Below are positions 12,382-24,883 of a DNA stretch of 64,000 nucleotides, one piece after another. Position numbers and translations under genes: made by a program. Source of the stretch: Miscanthus floridulus. Taxonomy: Eukaryota; Streptophyta; Magnoliopsida; Poales; Poaceae. The stretch spans positions 89,546,939 through 89,610,938 of the forward strand of contig NC_089587.1 in NCBI RefSeq assembly GCF_019320115.1. Reading direction: 5' to 3'. Each line of letters opens with the position of its first letter. The stretch's first letter is position 1. The notes under the pieces were generated by a model. That model was not told where the DNA came from, searched no databases, and worked only from the letters and a program-made list of their open reading frames with translations.

Positions 12382-15300
12382 CTACCGCTTGCACTTTGCC
12401 TTCGCCATTTTCTTCCTTTTCTTCTTCTCGGCCTTTGGGATCTTGGTCTTGCGGGCCTCCCTCTTCTCTTCCTTCACTTTCTTCTTGTTTTCCTTCCGAG
12501 CGGCCTTCCTTTCCTCGGGTCCCATCTTGGGATCAACCTCGTGCCACGAATCATCTTCATCGGAACTCGAGCAAGATTCGCTATCATCTTCCTCAACCTC
12601 CACTATATTTTGTGCCGATTGTTCTTGCTCCTGCTCCTTTTCAAGGTTTGTGTTTTTATTCCGCACAAATCCTAACAATGGCTGGTCATAAAGCTTATCT
12701 GCTGTTGGCTCATAGCCAGAGGATGAGCGTTGCATTATTGACAGGTTGACAATATCTGCCTCACATTGCTTCACGTAATCCAATGTCTATGCAAAGAAAT
12801 CGATTACATTAGTATTACGCATGGTATTGGAAACAATAAAAGGAACATAATAAAATATAGACAGTTGAAACTAGTGTGAGATATCTAGGAGAAATCATGC
12901 CCTATGGCCTATGCACTACAAGCCAAAACATAGTAAGTGCAAGTGAGCTCTATCAGCAGAATCTGCTATCAGGATATTAATGATTCAATGAAGCTATTAA
13001 GATGTTAATGATTGAATGAAGCTATTAAGATGTGTGAAGCAACATTCATGGCACTGCCAAGCTGATGACAATACTGAACTAATCTTACCTGCACCATGAC
13101 TGTTGGAGTAATTTCATCATCGTTTGGAACTGCACCTCCATTTTCCAAAATCTTTTGCTGAGCCTGTGATTAAAATACAATATTGTTAATCAACCAGATT
13201 TGTGCCTGTAGCTTTTATAAAGTGATGGTTAAACGGAAGTGTGGCACACTCAGACAAAAATACCTTTTCCAGGTAATCATCGACATCTTCATCCGAAATG
13301 CTTTGGTCAATAACAAAATTAAATAAATCGGTTACTGTCATGACAGGAACACCTCGTTTTTTAAAGAAGTCCTGCGTATTGTTGAACATGTCAGTCACAG
13401 GAATTTATGAGTATATATATGCGGTGATGGGTTCAACTTTCACTTACAGAAACATGCAAGCAATCTTCCTTCAGAAAGTCCAAAGCTGAAGGGTGATCTA
13501 GATCAACGGATTGCGAAACATCAATAATGTACAAGTGGCCCTGGACAACAGGTAGATCAGAATGGAGATAAGGAACAGTTGACCTGAAAAGTAAAATATG
13601 TTGGGAAAGGGTTTATTTAACAGGAGTTTAAGTGTTTAACTACCTCAAAATATAGAATGTTGTATTCACTCAAATCACCATGGACCAGTTTGCATTTTTG
13701 GTAGAGAGTCCGCATTGTTGTAATTATCTGAAAAGAAGGTCCAGTAAGGAATATGAGAAAACTGAAAATAATACATACAATGAATTCTAACAGTAAAATA
13801 AATCTAAACTGAAAAGAGATACTTTTATGCATACACATCAGCCACGGAATAAAAAGGATAGCTTGCTGCCAAGGATCATCTCTAAAATTTCTAAGACGGT
13901 TCTCATATGTGAGCAGTTAATCACATAAACTTTTCATGGCAGCTGGTGAAAAATATAAATTACCATTATAAACCAGTCTGAACTACAACTGCCCCCAAAC
14001 AAAGCTTTATTTACACAATCCCAACTATTTTCAAATCCATAAAAACAACGAAAACTACCACAACCCCATTTGTATTTGTGTACTCTACTACGATTTTCCT
14101 AACATGCACCAACAAATAATCAACAAGGGGCATGAATAAGTCAGAAAATGATAAAGCACAAGGTTTTGTACCATCATCAATCCCAACTCCCAAACAACAG
14201 GCAACATTCAAGACTAATATTATGGTCAGTATGTTAAGGTAGAGGAAACAGTGTTTGGTTTACAAATTCGAACCATGCAAGTGGATTATCAATACTAAAG
14301 ATAATGGTTCAGATCTTTCCTTAGGTTCCCTAATGTTACTAATTTGATAGAGATTTAATTTAACTATTGTGTAGCTCAAATTTGCAGCTCTCTTTTCGTC
14401 TTATGCTTTATATCAAAAGGATATGCACAAATGCAGCAAACTCCCTACAAGCTATCTTTGGTCACTGACCAGATATGCATGGCACACATCAATCCAACAA
14501 CTACAAAGTTGCAACTGTGCTGTTTGACATATCGTGTACCTCAAAGTAACTTTCACGCAACTTGTCATCTGACAAAGCAGCGTCCTTGAGACGAGGAGCA
14601 GCCCAACCTCCTTTCCCTGATACCAAATCAACTTATTAGGATGCATTCAGCAATACAATTAGAAGTACTATTGTAATGCAAGCAAACCTTAGCAAGTTAC
14701 CAGCTTAAACATTATTAAGTAGACAAGTATCTGGTAGGCAAACACTAATATAAATTTCACCTATGAATTCCATCACCAATACATGAAGCCTCAGGAGTAA
14801 CGGTACAGGGCATCGGATTCCAGCTGCCCTCACTCTGTAACAAGGGTAGCAAAGAAATGAATGGATCCAAATATCAGAACCAATGCCGTGACTAAGCAAG
14901 GGATATTCAATGAATTGATAAGTAAGGTCATTCTTTGCTTAAAAGAATCCTACCGTAGAAGATTTCTCATTTCCTTTTCAGCCCAGGTCTTAACCATTTT
15001 CCGAGGATTATGCTTGCAGTAACCATGTCTAAAACGGTAATCTCCTTGAACATATCGGTCTCTATCCCTGCAATAATAAAATAATACATTTTCTTACCAT
15101 GCATACATTTTGAGATCAAATAATTTATACAAGTACCAAAAGGGCAAATAGCATAACCACATAATCAGCATTTCTGCAGTAGGTTTCAACAACTATCCAT
15201 AGTTGGAAACAAATAATCATTGAAATGTAATCTTACTTAAAAACAAGGACAGAGGTTTTGTAGACTTTTATTGCAAGCTCCTGGCCATCCGTCTTTGTTG

Positions 15301-16961
15301 CATGATAGACATTTGCCTGCCCAAAGATAGGATTAATGTTGGCCATGTTAATAATTATACTCAATCAGGAAAATTGAGATCTGTAACTTGGTCAAGGAGG
15401 TGTGTATTCATTATGTTTCTAGGTACACAATAGAAGAAGTCATTCCAATGCGCACTGTAACTTAAAGCTACCTCTTTCCCTGTAGAAATGCAGCCATTTA
15501 TGTTATTAAAGACACCACGGTTTAGCATCTTGAATAGAACCATGCGCGTTCTTGGGTCAATAGCCTGCATATATAAACAAAAAACATTCAGGGTTCAGAA
15601 ATGATTCACTTGGAATAACCTTCATTAGATTTAGGTAAGCCAATTCATACACCCTTTTTTAAGACAAGGCAACTAAGGCATTTAAATGCGCTAAGCATCA
15701 AGAACAGCATAGTTAATACTCGTATAAAGGAAGAAACTTCTGCCACCCAATTGTAGGTATACATCAAGCCATGGATAGTAAAAACAAAGGCAGTAAGGTA
15801 AGGTCTGATGAAAATTTACAGGCAAATAATTAGAATACTCCAGCTAGAGATGTTTTTTATAATGCATCCGACCCTTGGGCCATTTGGATCAATACCAGAG
15901 TGGTTTGGGTTTTTGGAAATGCTGCCAGCAAAGGTAGAACATGAGGTTAAATGAAGTAAAACAAATTCTTATCATGTACAGCATAAAACCAAACAAAACA
16001 GTTATACAATAAATTTCGATTTCTTCCATTGTTGCATAAGCAATACAGGAACCCGCTTCAAAAAAAAAAAATACAGGAACCAAGCAGCAGCCAGTCACTT
16101 AACAGGAAAGCTAGCTAGGTTGAAAAGGGTGGAGTGGTAGTGTGGTACAACAAAATTATGCAAGTGCATGAGAACAACACAATTCCAGAAGGAAAAAAAA
16201 AACACCAACATTTTACAAACCTGTTCCACTGTAGCACGATCAGCCTTCTCAGTGTTCCTTATTTTTCCAATCGCTGTGTCCCTTATGCTATCCCTGATTG
16301 CAGTCGTGACGGAATTTGACATCCCCACGTTCATCCTACCTTCCCATTCCTGAATCATTCAGAACAAATCACAAGAAACAATTAACACAAACCACAGAAA
16401 CACTCAACGTGTATGTCATGCATTCACGCAAATATCTCATGAGTTAAAGTGCTGTAATTGTGTTTACTATAAGCATCCTATCCTTTTAGACGTGCTCCAA
16501 ACTGATACAGTATATACACAGAACCTAAACTTGGAACTGTTATATAGATCGTCGAGTCTCGTGTCACCATAGGATTACCACCGTATTTCAGTAGACCCAG
16601 CTCCTAAGTCCTAAATCTCTCAAAATTAAATGCTTTCGTAGGTCATAACAGCAAGCTACTTCAAACACGGAATGTAAAAGCTGTATACCTCCAAGGGGGT
16701 AGCACGAATGTGAGAGGCCAACTTCTGGGTGCGGTTAGAGAGCGGCTGGAGTGGGCGGGAGAGCACACCGCCGTGTGCGTTGGGCCTGCGCGCCGCAGCC
16801 CCGCCTCCGGAGGCCGAGAAGGCGCTGGAGGGCCGAGCTGAGCCGTCAGGGCCCTCCACGGCATCGAGCCAGTCCAGAGCTTCGCCGACCTCGTTGTCAG
16901 AAGCATCATCGAAGTCGGAGTCGGACCACTCCTCCTCAGCGTCGGACTTCACGAGGGCCAT
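12382..16961 (-). CDS. RIO1: RIO1-family atypical serine/threonine protein kinase, 534 aa, 12 exons
   Basis: Exons in coding order: 16689-16961, 16221-16349, 15472-15564, 15237-15316, 14954-15067, 14761-14834, 14540-14616, 13644-13727, 13448-13540, 13264-13371, 13089-13163, 12382-12786 (1605 nt, all phases consistent, all GT-AG). The phosphate-binding loop STGKEANVYHA starts at residue 161. The ATP lysine is K182 (ELAIKVYK). The RIO1 stretch [19 protein letters not shown] follows. The catalytic loop is HGDLSEYN (D299, N304). The metal-binding aspartate is D315 in IIDVSQSVD. The N-terminus is acidic ([11 protein letters not shown]). The C-terminus has an acidic serine tract then a lysine-rich tail ([14 protein letters not shown]). 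RIO1 acts in the cytoplasm on late pre-40S particles, helping the final 18S rRNA maturation and factor release (family knowledge). All catalytic residues are kept, so it should be active. Confidence 0.96.
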
Positions 16962-17351
16962 CGGAGTAGAGCTGGGAAGAATTGAGAGGAGGGCTTGTCG
17001 TGGCACGTTGCCGGCGGTGGCGGTGGCGGTGGCGGCGGTAGAGAAGAGAAGAGAGAACGGGCGAGAGGCAGGGGCAGGGGAAACCCTCACTTCGAGGCCT
17101 TCTTTTTTTGAGAGGCCTCTAGTATCCTCATTTCTTTCGGGCCGCAGTTCTGGCCCAGGAGGTATGGCTATCGAGCCCAACTTTGGAAATGTATTGGGCC
17201 TAGAAGGTTCGGGTTTGTGCATGGGCCGGCTCTATTTCTTGGTGAGGTTACCTGGATGGAACGACATCATCCTTCTTTCGCGACGAGGAGAAAGGAATCA
17301 CCCCGTTTTCCTCCGGCCTTCGGAATCCGAGCTCGGACGGCAACGGCTTCC
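16962..17351. promoter_or_regulatory. Bidirectional promoter between RIO1 and the YrdC-domain gene
   Basis: Only 390 bp separate the two divergent start codons. Site II motifs (TGGGCY or its reverse) lie at 17152-17157, 17174-17179, 17195-17200 and 17222-17227, and AAACCCT, a near telo box, at 17081-17087. A GGC-rich stretch (GGTGGCGGTGGCGGTGGCGG) lies near 17020. I see no clear TATA box. In plants site II plus telo box marks promoters of ribosomal and translation genes (established). Shared use by both genes is inference. Confidence 0.75.
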
Positions 17352-20300
17352 ATGGCCGCCGCAGACCCCGCCACCGCGGCCTCCTCCTTCTCGCTGTTCT
17401 CCTTCCGCCGCGCCGTCTGCCCCTCCCCGCTCCGCGTCCGTTTCTCGCGGCCCCATCCCCCCGGTCGGCTCCGCGTCTCCTCCACCACCGTCGTTGCTCT
17501 CCACAAGCGCAACCCCAAGCGGCTCAAGTACGCCGCCGAGCGCCAGTTCTCGGTACTTTCTGCCTCAAGCGCGTGCTCTTCTTTCTTTGTTTTTTTTTTT
17601 TTACCTCTCCGCAGCAACGCTCGCCTTTCGCGGGCTTTCTGGCGCTGACTGCTAAGAACGATCTCTTTGGTGGCTGTCTTTTGCGCGCACGAAGAGAGGG
17701 GATGCCGGGATGCTGCGGGTGGAGGTGGAGCCCTCCGGCGAGGACTTCTGGAAGCTCGACCCCGTTATCGACCTCATCAATCGCGGCGCCGTCGGGGTGA
17801 TCCCTACTGACACCGTGTACGCTGATCAATGCTTCACTTGGGCCTTTTTAAGTTTTACTAAAATCACATACTCCAACCGCAACTGTTTGAGCATTTAGTA
17901 CCAATTTCTATGCGATTGTTGCAAGAACATAAGTTCTGTAATAATGAAACAGCAATTTCAGTGTTTACAAGTTACAACCGCTTCTATGCAAATGTTTTTG
18001 TATGTGCTTTGTTTTGAAGCAGCTTTGTTACACTGAATTTGAGCTTTGGGGAAAAAAAGTACAGCAACGGAAATTGATAAGTTGCATATGTGCATTTGTC
18101 ATATTTTTTGTATGGGTTTTGCTGAGTGTATTCCTATAGGCACGATTGTATGCTTAATCTTTTTATATTTTATATTTGTAACTATGCTTGGTTGACCACA
18201 AATAACATGGGGTCATACTTTTGACAGCTACTCCATCGTCTGTGACCTGAGTAACAATGAATCCATTGAGCGCCTTCGCAGGTAAATTCATTGCTTTGAT
18301 CATTTTGGTCTGATAAGTGATCAAGTCCAATGTTTTCTCTCAATCTTAGGTATGAAACAAGCCATTTTAGCTCTAACTAGTACTATATGCTTGTTATCGA
18401 TGCAGACTCAAAGGCATTAGAGACTCAAAGGCAAGATTATCAGGACTATAAAGTCAATTTGGGTCAACATGTTTCTGCAACGAAATATGACTTGCAGAGC
18501 ATAGTACCCATCTGCATAGACACCATGTTCTTATACACACGCTGAATTATGCAGCCTCTCAGCATCCTGTGTCGCTCATTACGTGATATCGATACCTACA
18601 CAACAGGATTTCCTCGAGGCACCAACCAAGGGCAAGCTAACATTTTCCGTGCTGTCAAGCGTGCAATACCTGGCCCTGTAAGGATATCCTGTTACTCACC
18701 TTGTATTGTGGTCTGTTCATGATTAGTTCACGAGTAACTTGATTATTTGCATCTTGTGGACTTCTGCAGTACACATTTATTTTACCTGCAAGCAAGGAAT
18801 TTCCTAAACAGTGCATAAAGCATGGTTCTTCCACAAGGTATGCAAAAAGGAGGCAGGTTGGCGTCCGAATTCCAGATGATCCCATCTGCCAGGCAGTATT
18901 GCAAAATCTTGATGAACCTTTGATCTGCACAAGGTTTGTAGTACATCTCAACTCTTCCCTTACTTTTGCTTCCTGCTCCTGCTTGTGGCCAATTGGGATT
19001 GTAGAGTATAAGATCATAAGATCTGAAACTGAAAATGCAACACGGTAGTATATCTTCCATATTGCTGGATATTCATTTGATCAAACTGTTAGGAGTACTT
19101 GATTTTGTGCTTGCATATATGACCATTCTCAGTACTTCACTAATGTACGCCACATGGCTCCATGTATCTCTGTATTCTGGTGTAACTACATTAAAAAAAA
19201 GAGAGAGGGTATTTTACTTTAAATTATATAAGAATTTCGTGTACAGTTCATATGCTTCCTAAGCATGTAGAGGAATTGGTTATGATAAAAAAAAATAGAT
19301 ATCATGTTTTCACATTGCCGTTGGCAAGTTCCATAATGATTCTACATTTCCTTTATTTACAGTGTCAAATATCTATCGGATGATGAATGGATACTTGATC
19401 CAGTAATCATCGCTGATCTTTATGAGCCACTGGTATCTTCTTCCATTTTAATATTGTGCCTGAAACTGTATTCTAATTTTTCATTCGTACAGCCATTATA
19501 GTTCATAGTTACACTTCTCTTAGAGCAAGTTAGGCTGTATCTGTACCGTTGTTATCTGCAGTTGCCTTATCTGGTGATTGTTTAGTAAAGTATTATACTG
19601 AAAAAAAAAGGTTTCCCGTCTGACACCTATTTCTATCAGTTGCAGCAGCACACATTTATATTTTCAAACAATTGTTTGCCTGGAGAGTGCCAATCACTTT
19701 GGTTTATGGAAGTGTTGTAGAAAAAATATATTTCCAGTAGCTGCAGTTACTAAAAAATGTCATATTGATGTAGTTTTTATTTTTATATACCCATAAAATG
19801 GTAACAGATCACTGCAAGCAGCTAGTTAAACCATCAAGTGTTTTGATGTCCAGCTGTATCCCAAATCGTTCTTAAAAGAGTATGTCTGAAAGATGCTTGG
19901 CAAGCATCATATGTTTCAATGTTTCAAATTTCCAGGGGCTTGATTTTATTGTTGATGGTGGACCTAGAATTGCTGATCCTTCTACCGTGGTGGATATGAT
20001 GGGAACAAACCCTACTATAATTCGTCAGGGAAAGGTAAGCATTTGATACCTCGGCCTTTTGATTGTGGATTCGTTAGTCCTTCTACTTGTTTTATTTAAG
20101 GTAAGCATTCTGTATCACCACCTTTTGCTCGTGCATTGTTGACCCCCATCAACGTATTATGTGTAACCCTGTTTGTTTTAAGTTGAATAAATATAGGGAC
20201 TTGCCTTACTGTTTGTCTTAAAAAAACGAAATGCACTAGGACTTCAAAAAAGGTTTATGATATAGCGTTCCTCCGGGTACCTTTTTTCAGTGAAGCACAG

Positions 20301-20452
20301 TGCAGTGCTGAAAAAGTCTGGATGTTTTTTTTTAAGAAAGCATTTAGCATATTGAAGCATATGCATATGACCCATAATACTTTCTGTGTCACTCTGTTAT
20401 GTATTTGATTCTAATGCGGGGATCCTGTTAATCAGTATGATCATGCAAACTC

Positions 20453-20489
<37 letters not shown>

Positions 20490-20633
20490 TGGCCTCATGC
20501 AAACTCTTTTCTGTGCATACATTTGTTTGACACATTTTTTTTTCTCTTGCTATAGGGCCCAAAGCTGGATTGGATGGTAGCAAAAGATGAAGAGGAGGAG
20601 GCACAATCGATGTTTGCTTTTAAAGCAGCTTGA
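17352..20633 (+). CDS. YrdC/YciO-domain protein, probably organellar, 311 aa, 9 exons
   Basis: Exons: 17352-17552, 17695-17816, 18228-18281, 18406-18430, 18555-18677, 18770-18933, 19363-19432, 19936-20034, 20556-20633 (936 nt, phases consistent). The first 60 residues are Ser/Arg/Pro-rich with almost no acids, like a chloroplast transit peptide. The YrdC fold follows: GVIPTDTVYSIVCDLSN, then LKGIRDSKPLSILCRSL (the basic nucleotide-binding patch), then GPYTFILPASK, VGVRIPDDP and DFIVDGGPR. Where threonylcarbamoyl-AMP synthases have a TSAN-type motif, this protein reads CTSVKYLSD, so it fits the YciO branch better than TsaC/Sua5. A role in tRNA t6A or related RNA chemistry is possible but unproven. 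Exon 4 (25 bp) ends AAAG|GCAAGA, a GC donor. An in-frame upstream ATG (17256) exists, but ATG 17352 has the better context and opens the transit-like region. Confidence 0.92.
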
Positions 20634-21165
20634 AATTTGCCTCGCCTCACCTGTATGGTCCTGGGTCCCCCAACCGAAGCGTCTTCTTTTGGCTGCATAG
20701 GATGTTAGCAGTAGCATACATCGAACACGAACCGCGTGCTGTAAATATGCAAGGCGATGTAACTGCGAGCTGGCAGAATTTGCCCAGTAGCGACATTTTG
20801 CTGGAGATCATGGAAAGTTTGCTGCTGGCTCTGTTTAACTTGTTGTCGTGTACACTTAACGCTGTTTCCATCCTGGAAGGTTCCGTATTTATGCTAATTC
20901 CTCCTGCTTCTGTGATGCTTAATTCGTGAAGCATAACTTCACACGTGAAGAAATGATTAGATCAGTGCAGAAGATCTAGGATTCTGTAGGGTAAACCATT
21001 TTGGGGTAATAACTGTCAGTCTTGTTCACCTGAATACCGGATAAGGGATAATACAAGTGCAGCGCCTGTCAGTGTCAACGCGCCACCGCTGTCCCAGGAA
21101 CTTGTAACGCGCATTGCAAGGGGTCCCGTAGCTGGAGGCAGCACATCCATCGTCATTTTCTTCTT
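20634..21165. other. 3' UTR of the YrdC gene and downstream DNA
   Basis: Mixed-composition sequence directly after the YrdC stop codon. The open frames here are short and not gene-like. I see no further feature. Confidence 0.5.
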
Positions 21166-21301
21166 AGCCAGAGCTCTCGGGAGATCTGGCCCATAAGATA
21201 AACAGTGCTCTAGCCAGAGCTCTCAGGAGACCTCAGATCTGGCCCATAAGATAATCAGTGCTCTAGCCAGAGCTCTCGGGAGATCTCAGATTTGGCCCAT
21301 A
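21166..21301. repeat. Tandem repeat, about 50-bp unit x3
   Basis: The unit AGCCAGAGCTCTC(G/A)GGAGA, then CAGATCTGGCCCATAAGATA and CAGTGCTCT, starts at 21166, 21212 and 21265. The first copy lacks a few bases and the third is cut short. It is downstream of the YrdC gene. Confidence 0.85.
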
Positions 21302-21413
21302 CGGTTTTGGTGTGGACTGGATCATCCGGTGTGAGGTTAACAACTAGTTTTGTTTTTCGAATATCATATGATCCTGTATTGGAAAATTGGATGACCGAGG
21401 GGTATTTATGCCT

Positions 21414-21543
21414 ATGGCCCCGTTCGCTTCACTGAAAAAACAAGTCGAAACATTATTCCGGCTGATTTGTTGTGAGAGAAAAATACTGTTCCGGCTGAAA
21501 AACAAGCTGAAAAAGATGGATTATAAGAGAAGCGAACAGGGCC
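21414..21543. mobile_element. Short hAT-like MITE with GGCC(C)TGTTCGCTT ends
   Basis: Terminal inverted repeats are GGCCCCGTTCGCTT and AAGCGAACAGGGCC. CCTAT borders the left end and overlaps the right end. A GGCTGA motif recurs in the middle (ATTCCGGCTGATT, TTCCGGCTGAAAA). The size (130 bp) and ends fit the common grass non-autonomous hAT group. I did not find a clean 8-bp TSD. Confidence 0.7.
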
Positions 21544-22559
21544 TATATCACCCATCTCCTTCCCAGGGTGGTGAGTGACTCCCTATGACTTGCAAGCCTT
21601 CCTTGCAACTTGTGTGAGCTCTCCCACCCCCTTCTTTTTTAGATTGGGGATTTGTTTAAAACGCAAAAATTTCACTGACAATAGTTCAATTTCACAAAAA
21701 ACGTAGGAACAGGAAAAAAAAATCATGTGTTCCAAACAGGCTCTGAGTTTTCCTTGAATGATCCGAGTGTTGGATACTTGGACCGGGTGATCTTGAGTTA
21801 GAGAACTACAAAGAGCACAATAATGTTTTTTAGGTAACGGAAAAGAGTTTTAGCTTCACACTTCTTTAGCGAAAAAGAATCTGTCCACATATGACAAACA
21901 CATCCAAAGAAAAAAAAACAAGTTCTAAATCATTGATCCATCCGAAAGATAAAAGACCATTCATGTGATGCGAAGAACATCATGACTCTTCTTTCTACTC
22001 TCAAGAAGCGGACATGCCTCTATGATCTGCTCCTTATAGTCATACAAGTGTTGCAACTGAGTCCAGAATTATAGCCAATGCATTATATAGCTGGGCAAAC
22101 CTTGAGTACTTGTGGGCACCGTCAAGCACCTCGTGACACATGCAGTTGTTACTCTTAGAGGTGAAACCTCTTAGATGGCTTGGTGTAACCCGGCAAGTGC
22201 CTGAACTTGCGTGATTTGCCATGGGATATTTGTATATGGGTTGGTGATTCTGAACTTCAAATAAACAAATCTTGATGTTCCCAATGTTTGTTTTCTTGTT
22301 GTGCTTTCTCGACAACATGGGCGTAGACATAAAATGGTGGTGGGACTAAACTTCGGGATAAAATCTTGTATATCGTGTGATTGGTTCCTCTTAGTTTAAC
22401 TCTTACCTTCCTTTCGAATTTGTTGTGAGCATTGACTTTTAGGGTCGAGGCCCATTTATTTTTTTATTGGGTTTAAGTTGCACATGATTAACTAGTACAA
22501 AAGGATTTTTGGAGACAGCAAAAATTGATTTTTTTTAAGGCAGGAACTGCGTCCACCTC

Positions 22560-22920
22560 TCACACATGATCCAACTTCATATGGAAAAGTTATGAATTGA
22601 TATAAAACTTCAGCTACAATTTTGATATAAAAGTTTATCTTCATCCGACTTCATATGGAAAAATTATGAATTGATTTTGTGATGCAACTATTTATAATGA
22701 TGGGCCTATTAAGATACCCATCTCTGTTAATCAATTTTAGAGACAGACTCTTAGAATGGACGCCTCTGTTAATTGGGATTTTCAGAGGCAGACGTTCTAA
22801 GACGACTGACTCTATAAATATCGATGATTGAAAGAGACAGCTACCCTTAAGATGCCCACGGTCCATCTCTATAAATGATTAACAGAGGCGGACGTTTGCC
22901 TAGAGGCCGCCTAACCATTT
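22560..22920. mobile_element. Decayed CACTA-like subterminal repeat array (tentative)
   Basis: Short motifs AGAGGC(G/A)GACGTT, GCCTCTGTTAAT and TCTCTATAAAT alternate in both orientations, as in CACTA subterminal regions. A neighbouring pair of direct repeats (CTTCATATGGAAAA(G/A)TTATG) lies at 22575-22672. No termini are visible. Confidence 0.35.
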
Positions 22921-23440
22921 ATGTATGGAGGTAGTCTCAAGTAGATGTGCTCGTTTCTGTACGTAAATGCAAAGTATAAAAGCACATATAGAGTAATCGA
23001 TAAATTTATCACAACCAGACAGAGATTATAGAATATCCTTAATGGATATTGGACATCGGTGTTAGGAATTGAGTAGAGTTAAGATAATGATTTTTTGATT
23101 GGTTGTGCCCTCAATTTATCCACAAAACTTAGAAAATACTTATGTAGTGCAAGATTCTAGACGCGGATTGTTTGGGCAAGTGATATAAACATGTGTAGAC
23201 GCTTGGGCATTATTATATTATTTTTTTTAATTTGGTTTGGTCATTTGGTGAACTTTTTCTGAACTTCTCTGGTTGTAAGGCTTTCGTGGAAAGCCATTAT
23301 ATATATTGCCGTTATGTTAGATCTAGGCATCTAGCAAGCTAGTTGCCTGCTGAACCATGTGATTGTTAGGTGCATGTTTAGCGCACGCTTCTCTCTTCTT
23401 GATTGATAGGTAGCGTATCCGTAAGTTGTTATAAGACAAC

Positions 23441-23640
23441 TAAACTTTTGTACTAAAACACATGGATCGCACGATAAGATAATGATACTGTGAAATTAAA
23501 TATCGATGTTAAAGTGATATTTAATCTAAAAGGCAAAGTTCGTAAAATTAACACAGTCATAGAGAGCGCGAGCGTCGCAGGCTCACCTACTCTACTGTAT
23601 AGACCTTTCCATGTGTTGCAACGGGAACAAATAATGTCAT
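23441..23640. repeat. Dispersed repeat family, copy 1 (Helitron-like?)
   Basis: The sequence starts near TTTTGTACTAAAACACATGG, includes ATCGCACGATAAGATAATGA and ends near TTGCAACGGGAACAAATAAT. Related copies are at about 23857-24010 and 44051-44220. The segment TCTACTGTATAGACCTTTCC followed by TGTTGCAACGGG resembles a grass Helitron 5' end, but sequence further upstream is shared too, so the class is uncertain. Confidence 0.5.
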
Positions 23641-23856
23641 GATAATTTGAGCATGAACGTGTTGTATTGTTACAAAAAACGATAATGCGGGCGTGATGTT
23701 CGGAATGTCAATATTATAATTTGAATTTTGTGCATGGCTAAAATTTTCATTGATGATTTACAATCATCAAAGTATGCATTTATAGTATTGTATTTTTGTG
23801 CATACGTACATAAGTTCATATCACTATAACAAGATTAACTGATTCCTCAACCCTTT

Positions 23857-24010
23857 ACTAAAAACACACAGATCGCACGATAAGATAATAATATTGTGAA
23901 ATTAAATACCGATATTAAAGTGACATTTAATTCAAAAAGCAAAGTTCATGAAATTAACCATCACCGAGAGCGAGGCCTTTCCGTGCGTTGCAATGGGAAC
24001 AAATAATGTC
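23857..24010. repeat. Dispersed repeat family, copy 2
   Basis: Same family as the copy at 23441 and in the same orientation. It lacks the GTCGCAGGCTC...TATAG segment before ACCTTTCC-like sequence, so GAGCGAGGCCTTTCCGTGCG is joined directly. Confidence 0.5.
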
Positions 24011-24039
24011 TTATATTTTGAGTTTAAAAGTGTGACATC

Positions 24040-24883
24040 AGAGGAAAAAAAAATACTTAAGTGTGATATTTGCAACATTTTATTAGTAGCCGATCATTAA
24101 TATTACATGGGTTTTTAGTTCACATGTACATCTATTTTAGTGCAAAAAAAATCTTAGATGCACAAACAAAAATACACATCAATCTTCTTCTATTTGTATC
24201 ATTTCCATCTGCTTGTGGTACTAGTTCAATTTTCTCTAAGCTTCTATCATGTACTCACCTTGTTTCACTCCTTCCTGATAGTTTTGCCAGTCTACAAGAA
24301 ATCAATATTAAAAAAACAAAACACACCCATCGACACTACCTGAAAAGAAAATTATCACATGACACATTATGCCCATGCTACGCTATGGCGGCTACATTAA
24401 AAATATTTCACAAACCACGGTAACCTCTAAAAGTTTGTACCCAACCTTTTCATTTTAATTGTTTTCTTTTTCAACAATTACATTGCAACTCCACTTATCA
24501 CAATACGACAAAAACATTTGACGGGAAATATAGATTCTATAACCTCTAAATGCCAACCCAAGATATGTGCTTCAGAAGAACACACTAAATGCCTCACTGA
24601 GATTGAGCCCTGGACCTAGGTCCCACTTGATATACTCAGCAATCAGCACATGGGATTCTTCTGAATCACAAAGTTTAGGGTGATATTTACCTAAAAATTC
24701 TTAGAAAATGCAATCCAAATATTTTGAAGTTATTTTTTGCTTGGTATGAATTTTGTTGTAAGTACCAAACAACAGGGCAAATAAATGGGAGAACTAAACT
24801 ATCAATTTTAGAACAATAATAGATGACTTAAAATATCTGGAGAATTATATTTGACATGAGGGAGACTAATGGATTTATCTAAA
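24040..24883. other. AT-rich accessory DNA with one weak minus-strand exon candidate
   Basis: Mostly featureless. On the minus strand an acceptor TTCTTTTTAG-like tract near 24703 opens a 39-codon frame containing DSEESHVLIAEYIKWDLGP and ending in a stop near 24583. It reads like a protein end, but I cannot identify it or link it to other exons. Confidence 0.25.

Noticed and set aside
16729..17655. 308-codon plus-strand open frame
   Set aside because: It spans RIO1 exon 1 in antisense and the YrdC first exon in a wrong frame. Base composition explains it.
20463..20490. T-rich tract before the last YrdC exon as a terminator or poly-A relic
   Set aside because: It is part of the intron before a valid acceptor and has no TSD around it.
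21166..21301. CRISPR-like array
   Set aside because: Only three units with homologous 'spacers', in a plant nuclear genome. It is a plain tandem repeat.
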